NCBI RefSeq assembly: GCF_003576645.1
Contig: NC_044919.1
Coordinates: forward strand, 16,275,747-16,339,746
Length of the DNA stretch: 64,000 bases
Direction of reading: 5' to 3'
From: Ipomoea triloba
Lineage: Eukaryota > Streptophyta > Magnoliopsida > Solanales > Convolvulaceae
Every line of letters starts with the position of its first letter. Position 1 is the stretch's first letter. A program made the position numbers and the translations under genes. The notes under the pieces are model-generated. The model was given only the letters and a program-made list of their open reading frames with translations, was not told where the DNA came from and made no database searches. This document shows positions 22,770 to 32,846 of this stretch, piece after piece.

Positions 22770-23320
22770 GTTTTTGCTGTAAAAAGTGTGCTTCAAAAGC
22801 CCATTAGTCTGATTTAAGGCCACCCTGGGGCCTGGCACTGGAAGCCATTGTGTATCATATGGCCAAACAGGGCTAGGTAAAATTAATTTCATTTGCGTAT
22901 CTCATGGAGTTGCCTTCATATTAATTATTTCTTTCTGTGTCCATTTTCTATATCATTTTTCTAACTTTTCCTATCAGGTTTTGGTCTATGCTCCCAATAA
23001 TGTGGCCGTGCACCAACTAGCTGAGAAAGTAAGTGCTACAGGTCTTAAGTAAGGTAAGCATCTACATAATCATCATGTTGTGCTTAACGGTAACTTGGCA
23101 CTGGCTGCTACTGTTAGAGTATAGTACCCAATTGGTTTGATAAGTATACTTTTTTACAGGTTTTAAGGCTCTATGCAAAGTCAAGGGAGGCTGTCAGCTC
23201 TCCTCTTCATTATCAGGTGTCTTTTATTTGTATTGGTTCCTTCCAGGGGTTCGCCATCTTGATACTTTAGAGAAAATTAAAGTAAGCTTCACAAGTTAAA
23301 GCAACTCAAAGATGAACAAG
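22770..23320 (+). pseudogene. UPF1: UPF1 RNA helicase fragment, at least four exon pieces with introns
   Basis: Exon-like pieces: 22770-22875 (VFAVKSVLQKPISLI, then a stop where the family has Gln, then a degraded GPPGTGKT Walker A region, then VYHMAKQG); 22978-23053 (LVYAPNNVAVHQLAEKVSA-TGLK, then a stop); 23160-23216 (LRLYAKSREAVSSP-LHYQ, about four codons short of the family); and about 23247-23320 (RHLDTLEK, then KLHKLKQLKDEQG after a frameshift). These follow the order of helicase domain 1A of UPF1, the ATP-dependent factor of nonsense-mediated mRNA decay. AG and GT sites flank the pieces, so this is a genomic, not a retroposed, copy. Stops, a frameshift and loss of the ATP-binding motif make it non-functional. 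Identity is from recall of UPF1 proteins. Confidence 0.85.
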
Positions 23321-23468
23321 GTATGTGTTGTTTATTTAGTAACTAGCGGTCTGATGAGTTTTTTTTGCAGTTGCTAATTTACCATTGCATTATATAATAT
23401 TCAATATTATAATTTATATAATTATATATCGATCCAAATATTCTTAAAATATTATAACAAAATTCATT

Positions 23469-23496
23469 CCATGCAAAGCATGGGAGAAAATACTAG
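23469..23496 (+). mobile_element. Helitron-type 3' terminus
   Basis: Perfect hairpin CCATGC-AAA-GCATGG at 23469-23483, then nine bases, then CTAG at 23493-23496, followed by T. This is the standard Helitron 3' end. The matching 5' TC end was not located, so the element's extent upstream is unknown; it may include the UPF1 fragment. Confidence 0.65.
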
Positions 23497-23996
23497 TATA
23501 TATAAAAGTAAAATCCTCCCTACAAATTTTCCGGCTCGAACTTTTGTTAATATCAATTACATAATTTATTGGTAAAGTACTTAATAAAGCTTAATTAGTA
23601 AAAAAATGTTATATGAAAATTAAATAATATCTAATAATTGGTAATATTGTTTCCAATAAGTCTACATACCAATAAGGAAATAATCATTTATTATTATTCT
23701 TTGCAAATTCACGTTAATAACACCAATAATACGTTATTAACACACGCACATCCAATTTTAATAAATTATTATGTGCAATAATTATAATATTTTAAGGATT
23801 CATATACGTAATGGTAATATGTAAAAATTACCATTCATATACGTACTGTGTCCATTAATTGCACATAGTATAGAGGTTTCCACATAATAGACTAGTTTTT
23901 TGAAACAACACATAATGGACTATATTTTTCCTATTTTTTGAAATGGTAATTTTGCATAGGGATAGATTCTTTTTAATATATTCATAAATACTAATA

Positions 23997-24059
<63 letters not shown>

Positions 24060-24858
24060 CAATATACACTAATAGTAGGATGGGATCACGACCAAGCAAT
24101 TGATATATGAACAATAAATATAGAATATATTCATTTTTAGATGGTGTCTGCTAAAAATATCAATAAATAAAATAGGATAAGGAATGAAAATCAATTTTGA
24201 TGAAATATATTTAATATTTAATATTTAATAAATTTAGAATATAGTAATAAATTAATTAATCTATATATTCTATTAATTCTATTCTATTAATATTAATTCT
24301 ATTCTCTTATTATTAGTTATTAATCTATCTATCTATTCTATCTATAAAAGTAAAATTATCCTCTTCAACTATAATAATTTATTGGTAAAATAATTAATAA
24401 AGCTTAATTGGTAAGGAAATGTTATGTGAAAACTAATTAATATCTATTAATTGGTAATATTTTTTTCAATTTCACAAATTATACCTAATTCTCCCCATGG
24501 ACATAAATTATATTGTAATTCTCACGGTAATAACGTAATTCACGTACGTTAATATACTTTCCAAATTCACAGTTTAATCGCATTATTATGTAAATATAAA
24601 TATTACACACGCACATCCAGTTGCACTACTCAATAATATTTTACCTATTTTAAAATATTGCAATTTAATATATACTAATTTATATATACACTAATTGATA
24701 TTTATGGTAAAAACAGTTGATAATAAAAGCAATTGATAATATAAACAATTGATATATAGGCTAGGAGATTACAGCCATTTCCCAAAATTGAAATTCATGT
24801 AATATTTAATAGTCTTATAATTGATTAATTATATATTCATAAATACTAATATTTAATA

Positions 24859-24900
<42 letters not shown>

Positions 24901-24929
24901 TTTAGTATACACTTATAATTAATGTCTCT
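23497..24929 (+). repeat. Two tandemly placed copies of an AT-rich repeat
   Basis: Blocks starting near 23500 ('tatataaaagtaaaatcctcc') and near 24340 ('ctataaaagtaaaattatcc') share the order 'ataatttattggtaaa', 'taataaagcttaatt', 'atctaataattggtaatatt', 'cacacgcacatcca' and 'actaatatttaatatata'. They look like two insertions of one family, possibly Helitron-like at the 5' end. (TA)n at 24000-24054 and (AAT)n at 24868-24900 terminate the two copies. Confidence 0.6.
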
Positions 24930-24930
24930 T

Positions 24931-25096
24931 GCCAAAAACCTTGTGGTCAAGCGGCATCCGGTGTACACTCTCATGTGGAAGGGAGTGGGTTCGAGCCTCA
25001 GTGGAGGCATCTGTTGACTCTTTGTGCTTCAGTAGGTTGAGAAAGTAGCTATGAACAGATACCACACTGTAACCGAGTCAGTAGAACTCAAAAAAA
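24931..25096 (+). repeat. tRNA-derived SINE, family A, near complete
   Basis: The best full-length plus-strand copy: A-box-like 'gtggtcaagcggcatccgg', B-box GGTTCGAGCC, tail 'cttcagtaggttgagaaag', 'gtaaccgagtcagtagaact', then an A-rich end. Confidence 0.85.
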
Positions 25097-25669
25097 TTAA
25101 TGTCTCTTAATCATACAGTATAACTTCAGCTTCTCATCCCACGGGGATGTGGTTGCCATTTATTATTGCTATGTTATATTTCTCCATCTGTTGAATTTTG
25201 ACTAATATAATTCACTAATTAAGCCTAAGACTTTAGGTATGTAGGAGTTTGCAGGTCCAATCTCCATTCCCATCAAATGTACCCGAAAATAAATATATAA
25301 ATAAAAGCTGAAAAGAGACATCTTGGTACCATCCATCCATGAATTTTGATGACTTAAACTTGTATACCTGCAAATATTGTTAGCATATGAATCACTGACT
25401 TCTGTTGAATGCAATAGATCTACATGGTGGTGGATATGATTTAGTCAATGACCCTCAAAAGTGAGAAGTCAGTGTCATTATTATTGGTGAAGATCATATC
25501 AATGATCTGTTTCTGAAATTAGAGGCTTCTATTGGAAATTTTCATGTAACACGTCAGATGAGGAGTTTTTTCTTGAATTTAATTGTTCAAATTTAATATA
25601 ATTATTACAAAGTTATATTTTTATTTGCCGATTACACCTACTGTTTTTATTTTGATAACTCTGTTGCAG
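25097..25669. other. Unassigned DNA upstream of the NCA2-like exon
   Basis: No recognisable coding sequence. It precedes the captured exon at 25670 and ends in a plausible acceptor (TGTTGCAG at 25662-25669), so part of it may be intron captured with that exon. Confidence 0.4.
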
Positions 25670-25836
25670 AAATACTCTTCTGTAGAGACCGGAAAGCTAT
25701 TCAAGTCCTCTAAATGTTTGAGAAATTTCCAGAAGTAAATCAGGATGGTTCCTTGTGGATAGATAGTGAGGTTTAAGATGCTATCAACTTTATTAACCAA
25801 AATCTACAAAAATTGGAGTCATACTTATCTACAATA
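25670..25836 (+). pseudogene. Single-exon fragment resembling NCA2-domain / DGS1 mitochondrial protein
   Basis: In one frame it reads EILFCRDRKAIQVL, a stop, MFEKFPEVNQDGSLWIDSEV, a stop, then DAINFINQNLQKLESYLSTI. It is bounded by a GCAG acceptor and a GTAAGA donor-like site. The motif FPEVNQDGSLWIDSEV followed by an INQNL-type helix recalls the plant DGS1/NCA2 family, proteins of the mitochondrial outer membrane. Two in-frame TAA codons and lack of neighbouring exons make it a pseudogene fragment. The family call is from memory and moderate. Confidence 0.55.
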
Positions 25837-26248
25837 GTAAGAGTTCTGATCTAGAAGCGTTCTTGTTGATTTATACTCGGTGTTTATTTGTATTCGTTTT
25901 ACCATGATTGTCTTTGAAATTTAAGAAACCATTGATTTAATTCTTGCTTGCTGCAATAGTAGTTGAATCCTATGATTCAAAGAGGTTTTGATTTATCTGT
26001 TTGTACAGCACCAAATTGTAAGAAAAGGATACTTTAATTACACAAAATATTAGGTATTGTAATTAGGATTTTCAAAAAAAATAAAAAATTATTGAATTAG
26101 AAATATTATTTTTATTAAATTAAATTACTATTTAAAAATTGAAAAATAAAAATATTTATAAAAAAAATCAAAACAAAACAAACACAGAGCAACCCCTGGC
26201 CGGCGAGGGCTTGCTCTGTTTGTTTGTATTTTTTTTTTTCCTTTTTTA
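25837..26248. other. AT-rich DNA, no gene seen
   Basis: Nothing recognisable apart from the preceding splice-donor-like site. Confidence 0.4.
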
Positions 26249-26881
26249 GGAATAAGGTTCAAATTTACCACTAAACGTAACTTAAAAGTGCAATTAAGCC
26301 ACTGAACGAAAAAAATGTGCAATTAGGCCACTAAATATTTCAAATGCATGCAATTTCACCTGATAGCAGGTTACCTTCCATTTCATCAGTTGCGTGCTTA
26401 CATGGATGGTGAGTTGACATTTTAAAATATTTTTTAATAATAAACTTTAAAATTAAAAATTAAAAATTAATTAAAAATATTTAAAAAGATTAATATTAAA
26501 AATATTTAAAAATTAATATTAAAAAATATTGAAAAATTAATATTTTTTAATTTTTAATTTTAATATTTATTAAATAATAAACTTTAAAAACAAAAATTAA
26601 TTTAAAATATTAAAATACTAAAAATTTAATATTAAAAAATATTAAAAATAATATTCAAAAATTATTATTTTTTAATTTTTATATTTATTATTAAAAAATT
26701 ATTTTAAAATGCCACATCACCATCCATGTAAGCAAGAAACCTGATGAAATGGAAGGTAACCTGCTATCCGGTGAAATTGCATGCATTTGGAGTGTTCAGT
26801 GGCCTAATTGCACTTTTTTTTCGTTCAGTGGCCTAATTGCGCTTTTAGGTTACGTTCAGTGGCCAATTTGAACCTTATTCC
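26249..26881. mobile_element. Mutator-like foldback element, 633 bp
   Basis: Ends GGAATAAGGTTCAAATTTACC and the complement of GGAATAAGGTTCAAATTGGCC. The arms of about 150 bp contain 'cagtggcctaattgcac' and 'gataacctgctatc'-type matches. The interior is almost pure A/T. Both flanks are T-rich, so the target duplication (about TTTTTTA) is uncertain. Confidence 0.75.
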
Positions 26882-28042
26882 TTTTTTTAATATATATTTT
26901 TATTTTTTAAAATTTTAAATTGTTATTTAATTTAATTTAGTTTAAATAATATTCATTCCATTTTAATACCTTTTTTTTTAAAACACTAATTCCAACACCT
27001 ATTTTTGTGTAATTAATACATTTGACCATGGTGGTGTCAATAGTAATAAGGGTGTGAATATGGCTATTTACACCACTATAAAGTTATTGAAATTTGTAAT
27101 CTTTTGTGAATTTCAAGATTATTTGCACGTAAGGTGGTAGAAACAGCAACACTCCATTGAAATGAGCCTCCAATCCTTCTAGCGATTTTCAATTTCCAAG
27201 ACAAACTATTAATTGTTTGTTAAAGCCTAAGAATACAAACTACACTACAGAGTGCACACTACGTCGACAGCCAGTCCGGCATGCAAGCTCACAACTCAGA
27301 TATGAAATCTCGTCGCATGCAGTACAGAGACCTTTTTCGCCATCCATCTTCTTCTTTGTCGTCTGTAGTTCCGTCCGGCGACCATGGAGGTTTCCTCTTT
27401 CTGGCGAGGAAAAAAAACGGGGGATGAGATGGGGCGGCGGCTAGGCGGTTTAGGCACCGCCAAGACCGCTGCGGAAGAGGCCGATTCCGGCCTTCTTCGA
27501 CGCAGTCCCCGACCGCCTAGCGCATAGGCGCCATTTTTGCAACATATTGAAAGGTAGGATCAAAGTTCTCTTAAATAGTCACTACATGCCATCTGAACAC
27601 AAGGTGCTTGGCTCATATTGATATTTTATTGTGTTTTTAGTTGAAATATTTTTTTTGTTTGTGTGTCAAAATTGAAGGTGTGAGATTTTTAAATCTTGAA
27701 CAAAAGTTGTATATTGGATTTGTTTTTTGATTAAGGTGTTTAATTTTGTTTTGTATGTATTATAGGCACTTTTTTTTTGTTTTTTTTGTTTCTTGTAATT
27801 AGAATCTTAGATTCTTCTGCTAACCATTGCTTATAAAATGTCAGATTCTTCCAACCACTGTGAAGAAACTTCAATCTACACTACCCCCTTTAGATGGAAG
27901 CTCACTCCGTGTTGATTTTCGCTCTAACCATGTTCATTATCTAAATAATTTGGAGGCTGATGCAATGTATCGATGTTGGGATTGAACTTGAGGTAAGCTC
28001 TCCTCATCTATGATTGAACTTTGAGATTTTGATCTTGCTACT
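26882..28042. other. Intergenic DNA with a GC-rich dispersed fragment
   Basis: About 27400-27550 is a GC-rich block ('ggccgattccggccttcttcg', 'cgaccgcctagcgcataggcgcc', 'tttttgcaacat') shared in degenerate form with 18130-18270. The open frame at 27217-27444 lies in it and has no recognised domain. The rest is ordinary AT-rich DNA, and the gypsy element inserts at 28043. Confidence 0.5.
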
Positions 28043-28552
28043 TGATGAATAAATACTACTCGAGTCTACCGCAGATCAACCCGGAGTAGGAGTACGGGGC
28101 CGACCCTAGCCACTCGAGGACGGGTCCACCCGGTTGGGCCTTCTTGGGCCCAAGTCGACCCCTCGAGATCGCCTGGCCGACCTCATGGGCCGACCCTGGA
28201 GGTCGTCTTGGCCGAGCTCTATGCTCGGCCACGGCCTCGGGTCCCAGCTTGACGCGGTCTTCCAGGCGCAAGACGCGGTCCAAGGCCGTTAGAGGGTTTC
28301 TCTCCGAGCGGTTGGGCCTAGAATTAGTATAAAAACATGCAACATTGTCCTATTGAGACATCTTCATCTACTTTTGTCCTAACAACATTCTTGTCTTGTT
28401 ATTGCACAATCATTGTCTTGTAATAGCATTATCTATTATTCAATGCATATATAATTACCTCCGAGGTATACTTTGATCCTATACTTGTCATACCCCCTAT
28501 AAATTCTATCGGGTTTATTGATTCGGGCTACCCGGGTTAATTAAATCCATCA
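28043..28552 (+). repeat. 5' LTR of the gypsy element, 510 bp
   Basis: TG...CA ends. About 28100-28200 contains a GC-rich segment absent from the 3' LTR. A TATA-like 'tagtataaaaacatgc' at 28325-28340 is a plausible promoter. The sequence just inside (28553 on, 'ttggtgctttcattgagag') is the primer-binding-site position, but I could not assign a tRNA. Confidence 0.9.
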
Positions 28553-28615
28553 TTGGTGCTTTCATTGAGAGTTCGACATACAAGCTCGAGCGTGTTATTC
28601 CTTTTTCCACTAGCT

Positions 28616-29246
28616 ATGGCAAGATCTGGATCCCACTCCAACAATTCCCACGGCTCGCGTGGCGATCATGCTCCCTCCCGTGCTAACAATCCCAACGGGA
28701 CGGCGAGTCGTCAAACCCTGCCCGTGAGGTCGACCGGCGACCTCCGGGACGTAATCAACAATAACTGACAGACTGGGCCGACCCCGTCCCCTTCCACCTC
28801 CAGCCCCGGGCTTCCAGGAGGGGATGGCCGCGCTCCGGCAAGCCACTACCGTGTTGACGCAGATCTTGGATGGACATCAAGGGAGCCTCGTGGCTCTCCC
28901 ACGCGGCCCGTCACGGCGTGGGGAGGGTCCGAGCACCCGCCGCCCTCGCACCCTCGAGCCACACGTGGACGGGGAGGTCAATTCACCTCGACCCTCAGCA
29001 AGGAGGGGAAGGGACGAGGCCACTCGAGGTCGGCCGGCACAACGCGAGACAGGAGGAACCCTGCCGACCTGGGCTACCAAGTTCGCTTTCGGACAATTGA
29101 GCACGCGGGTGCTAGTCCGTGAAGGCCTCGACTTTGGACCCCCCACGCAGACCCACCTTGGAGGACCTCCGGAGCATAATATCTATGGAGCATCTATGTT
29201 TGAAGTTCCCTACCCCCACCAGGGTCGGCGTGGCGAGAGGAGATAA
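28616..29246 (+). pseudogene. Truncated gag region of the gypsy element
   Basis: An ATG at 28616 opens a basic, Ser/Asn/Arg-rich start (ends at 28768). A second overlapping frame (28824-29246) continues with proline- and arginine-rich sequence and ends in a segment resembling the gag N-terminal region. No capsid core or CCHC knuckle is visible, and the space to the RT linker is far too short, so most of gag and all of protease are deleted. Confidence 0.6.
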
Positions 29247-30396
29247 GAAGGTTAGTCGGAGTTGCTATTTGAAAGCATGTCGCCAAATCGGCAAAAGAGA
29301 CCTCCAGGTCCACACTATCGGCGAGAAAGCGTTACAAGGCGAAGAGGGTCGGCCCTACGCCGAGCCCATAGTCGAGACCAAGGAGGTCGTGTTGGACCTC
29401 AGTCGACCTGAGACGGTCGTCAAGGTCTGGACGGGGTTGCCAGCCAACCTCCGGGGTTTGATCGTCGAGGTCATCTAATGCTTCAAGGACATGTTCGCAT
29501 GGGGCCCCGAGGACATGCCAGGCCTCGACCGCAAAGTGATCACCCACAAATTAGCGGTAGACCCCACCGTCAAGCCGGTACAACAAAAGAAGAGGTACCT
29601 CTCAGCGCAGAGGCGCGATTTTGTGAAGAAGGGGGTCGATACCCTTTCTTGAGATAGGGAACATTCGGGGGGTGTTATACCCCGAGTGGCTCGCAAATGT
29701 GGTCCTCGCACCCAAGCCGTCGACCTAGAGGATGTGCGTGAACTACACGGACCTCAACAAGGCGTGCCCCATGGACCCATTCCCGCTGCCCAACATTGAT
29801 CAATTGGTGGACGAGACGGCGGGATGCGCGCTCATGAGCTTCCTCGACGCGTTCCGGGGCTATCATCAAATATTTATGCACGAAGCTGACGAGGAGAAGA
29901 CGGCTTTCACCACCCCGGGAGAGGAGGGGTCTTTTGCTACTAAGTGATGGCATTCGGGCTTAAGAACTCCGTGGCAACCTACACAAGGATGGTCGCCAAG
30001 GTCTTCAAGAACGTCCTCGGCTGGAACCTACAAGCCTACGTACACGACATGATTGTGAATAGTGTTGAGGCTGACTTCCACACGAACGACCTGACGAAGG
30101 TATTTTCAATAGTGCGCAAGTTCGATCTACGTTTGAACCCCAAGAAGTGTACTTTCGGGGTACACGGGGGGAAGTTTTTGGGTTATATGGTCTCCAAGAA
30201 AGGAATAGAACCCAACCCCAATAAGGTCAAGGCCATTCTGGAGATGGAACCTCCGAGGTCCCTCCGCGAGGTCCAGCGCCTCAATGGTCGGCTAGCCGCC
30301 CTTTGCCGCTTCCTCTCGAGGTCGGCCGAGAAATCCCTACCCTTCTTCGGGGTCCTCAAGAAGAGCAATGGTTTTGAGTGGTTGGCCGAATGTTAG
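29247..30396 (+). pseudogene. Reverse transcriptase of the gypsy element, frameshifted
   Basis: 29260-29478 encodes the protease-RT linker (LSRPETVVKVWTGLPANLRG). 29479-29650 continues with MFAWGPEDMPGLD and QQKKRYLSAQRRDFVKK after a stop. From 29732 the RT palm reads CVNYTDLNKACPMDPFPLPN and SFLDAFRGYHQI. From 29944 it reads MAFGLKNSVATYTRMV, then YVHDM where active RTs have Y-V-D-D-M, then LNPKKCTFGV and FLGYMVSKKGIEPNP. The Asp-to-His change removes a metal-binding catalytic residue. A stop separates the two halves at 29945, and the thumb end breaks at 30396 next to a deletion into RNase H. Confidence 0.9.
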
Positions 30397-31049
30397 AGGC
30401 CGCGATCAGCTCTGTGTTGGTCCAGGACGACGCAGGAACCCAGAGGCCCGTATATTACGTGAGCAAGGCCCTCTGAGGTGCCGAGCTCAGATACTCACCG
30501 ACAGAGAAGGCCATATTCGCGGTGGATGCCACAGCAAAAAAGTTGAACCACTATTTTCAAGCCCATCCAGTGCATGTACTCACTAACCAACCCTTGGAGG
30601 CGGTACTACGAGGCGCAGGGTCGGCGAGTCGACTCGTGAAGTGGTCCATGCGTCTCAGCCAGTTCGACATCTACTTCAAGCCGAGGCTGACCATCAAAGG
30701 GCAAGCACTCGCCGACTTCATAGTCGAGTGCACCGCCCGGGGCGCCACGGAACAGGCAAGAAGCACAGATGAAGAGTGGTGGACCTTGTCCACTGATGGG
30801 TCCTCGAGCAGCAAGGCGTGTGGAGGCGGGGTCGTCCTGGTGACTCCGGAGGGTTTTCGAGCCTATTATGCGCTCCGTTTCCACTTCAAGTTGTCCAACA
30901 ATGAGGCCGAGTACGAGGCGCTGTTAGGTGGCCTCCAACTCGCACTTGGCATGAGGGCTAAAAAGCTGAAGATCAGATGTGACTTCCGGCTGGTGGTCTG
31001 CCAGGTCTCCAGGGAGTTCGAAGCACGAGAAAATGATCCGGTACCGTGA
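30391..31049 (+). pseudogene. RNase H and second (archaeal-type) RNase H of the gypsy element
   Basis: 30391-30525 reads EAAISSVLVQDDAGTQRPVYYVSKAL, a stop, then GAELRYSPTEKAIFAVD, the RT-linked RNase H, joined directly to the RT thumb because about 35 codons are missing. 30700-30735 (QALADFIVECT) is the connector. 30780-31020 reads WTLSTDGSSSSKACGGGVVL, NNEAEYEALLGGLQLA and RCDFRLVVCQV, a second RNase H fold with its Asp, Glu and Asp residues in place. This second domain is the mark of Tat-lineage elements. The frame shifts at about 31030. Confidence 0.88.
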
Positions 31050-32388
31050 CATGGTGCTTCGAGTATTGGGACGACTCGCCCAGCATGAGATCCTACAGGT
31101 CCCGAGGGAGCAGAACTCTGAGGCGGATATGCTCTCCAAGCTCAGCCAGGGAGCTCCGGAGTATATCTCCAAAATCACCCGGATAGAGGACCTCCAAAAG
31201 TCAAGTTTGGAGGCGTACCCAGTCCTACCCATACAAAGCCGACCTTCGTGTTGGTTGGACCACCTCGTGCAGTATATGAGGACGAGTGCGCTACCCCCCG
31301 ATGTGGCTGAAGCTAAGGCGGCTAAGAAGCGAGCTCTGACCTACGAGCTCATTGGGGACGTGCTATACAAAAGATCCTACAACGGAGCCTTGTTAAGGTG
31401 TTTATATCCGGATGAGGCCAGAGCACTCATCGAGGAAATTCATGAAGGTACGTGCGCAGCCCACCAATGGGCTTACCGGGCTATCCTCCAAGGGTACTTT
31501 TGGCCCGGGATGGCGAAGGAGTGTGCGGACTATGCACGGAACTGTTCAACCTGCCAGCAATTCCAGGTCGGCCCGGGTCGACCTGCCACCAACTATACCC
31601 CGATCAGCTCGGTAATCTCCTTCATGAAGTGGGTGGAAGTTGAACCCCCAGCCAGCATCACCAGCATCCGTTGCATATAGTTTGTCTACTCAAACATACT
31701 GTGTCATTTTGGACTACCGATGCAAATAATCTCCGACAACGGCCGCCAATTTGAATGGAGGGAATTCAAACAGTTCTGTCTCAAATGGCATATCACTCAT
31801 AGCCAGGTCCTGGTGGCCTATCCCCAAGCGAACGGCCAGGTAGAAAATGTTAACCGCACGATAGTGGATGGCTTAAAGAAGACCCTCGAAGCCGCTAGAG
31901 AAGCATGGGTCGAGAACTTGGAAGCGATTCTATGGGCATATCACACTATCCCGCAAAAGGCAATAGGTGAGACCCCGTTCGCACTATGCTACGGGTTTGA
32001 TGCTCGAGCCCTCGCGGAGGTCATCATTTCGACCCGGCGAGGCGAGGAGTACGACCCCAAGAGTAACGACGAACACCATTGGGTCGACCTCCACCTGATC
32101 GACGAGAAGCGAGAAGCCGCCATGGTCCGCGCTGAGAATTACCAGAGGCAAACCAAGGCGTATCACGGCAAAAGAGCCCGACCCCGCTACTTCCAGGTCG
32201 GCGACTACGTGTTAAGACGTCGCGAGGCCAGCAAACCTCTAGAGGGCGGCAAGCTAGCAAAGAGATGGGAGGGTCCGTACATTGTCTCGGCCGTGGTCCG
32301 CCCCGGTAGCTACAAGCTGAAGACCCCGAAGGGTAAAGACGTAGAGAGAGTGTGGAACTCAGAACACTTGCTTAAGTATTACCAATAA
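31030..32388 (+). pseudogene. Integrase of the gypsy element with internal deletion
   Basis: The N-terminal zinc finger (H-x-H-C-x2-C) is intact at about 31430-31560 (EIHEGTCAAHQW, YARNCSTCQQF). At about 31620-31640 the frame jumps from FMKW directly to VEVEPPASIT. The normal stretch between the two KW motifs, which carries the first Asp of the D,D-35-E triad, is gone. An in-frame TAG at 31678 follows. The second Asp (SDNGRQF) and the Glu (GQVENVNRT) remain at 31733-31860. The C-terminal part (RPRYFQVGDYVLRR, KRWEGPYIV, NSEHLLKYYQ) ends at 32388, with no chromodomain. Catalytically dead. Confidence 0.92.
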
Positions 32389-32841
32389 ACACTCTGTTGT
32401 AAGGGGGTCCGTCCCCTTAAGTTGCATTCCATAATAAAATAGCAAATTTCCTTACACTCATTTTACTATTGTTTGCGGGAGGGAGAAGAGGGTTGTTCAG
32501 GTCAACCTCTCAAAGAGCCTCTATGGCCAACCCCTCGAACAACAGCCTCAAATGAAGTCGTGGGGCAACGAAATTTCAAAATCACGGAGTTACCGCTCGG
32601 CTAACCCCCGCGGGTCGACACGCGGCCGACCTCCGGGCCACTTCTTCGGCTGACCTCCAGGTCACTTCTCCTACCGACCTCCGAGTCCTCTACAGCTGAC
32701 CTCATAACCCTAGCCCGCCTCATTTAAATGGCTACACTCCTAGGGGCGATACGATGTTCGACCTCGCCTATCGCCGAACGGACAAGTCTTTAAGTCCAAT
32801 AGCCTAAAAGCTTTAACTTAAAAGACCAAACACCCTAGGGG
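32389..32841 (+). repeat. Gypsy 3' non-coding region, left of the nested LTR
   Basis: GC-rich, with phrases such as 'gacctccgggccacttcttcgg' repeated in variation and a first copy of the 'caccctaggggc..ta' / 'cgcctatcgccgaacgg' unit that recurs after the nested LTR. Confidence 0.7.
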
Positions 32842-32846
32842 CAATA

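Noticed and set aside
22770..23320. Functional UPF1 gene
   Set aside because: Stops, a frameshift, loss of the ATP-binding motif and absence of all other UPF1 domains.
28056..29711. Minus-strand and alternate-frame open frames in the gypsy element
   Set aside because: High GC gives long chance frames; the plus-strand pol frames carry the domain motifs.
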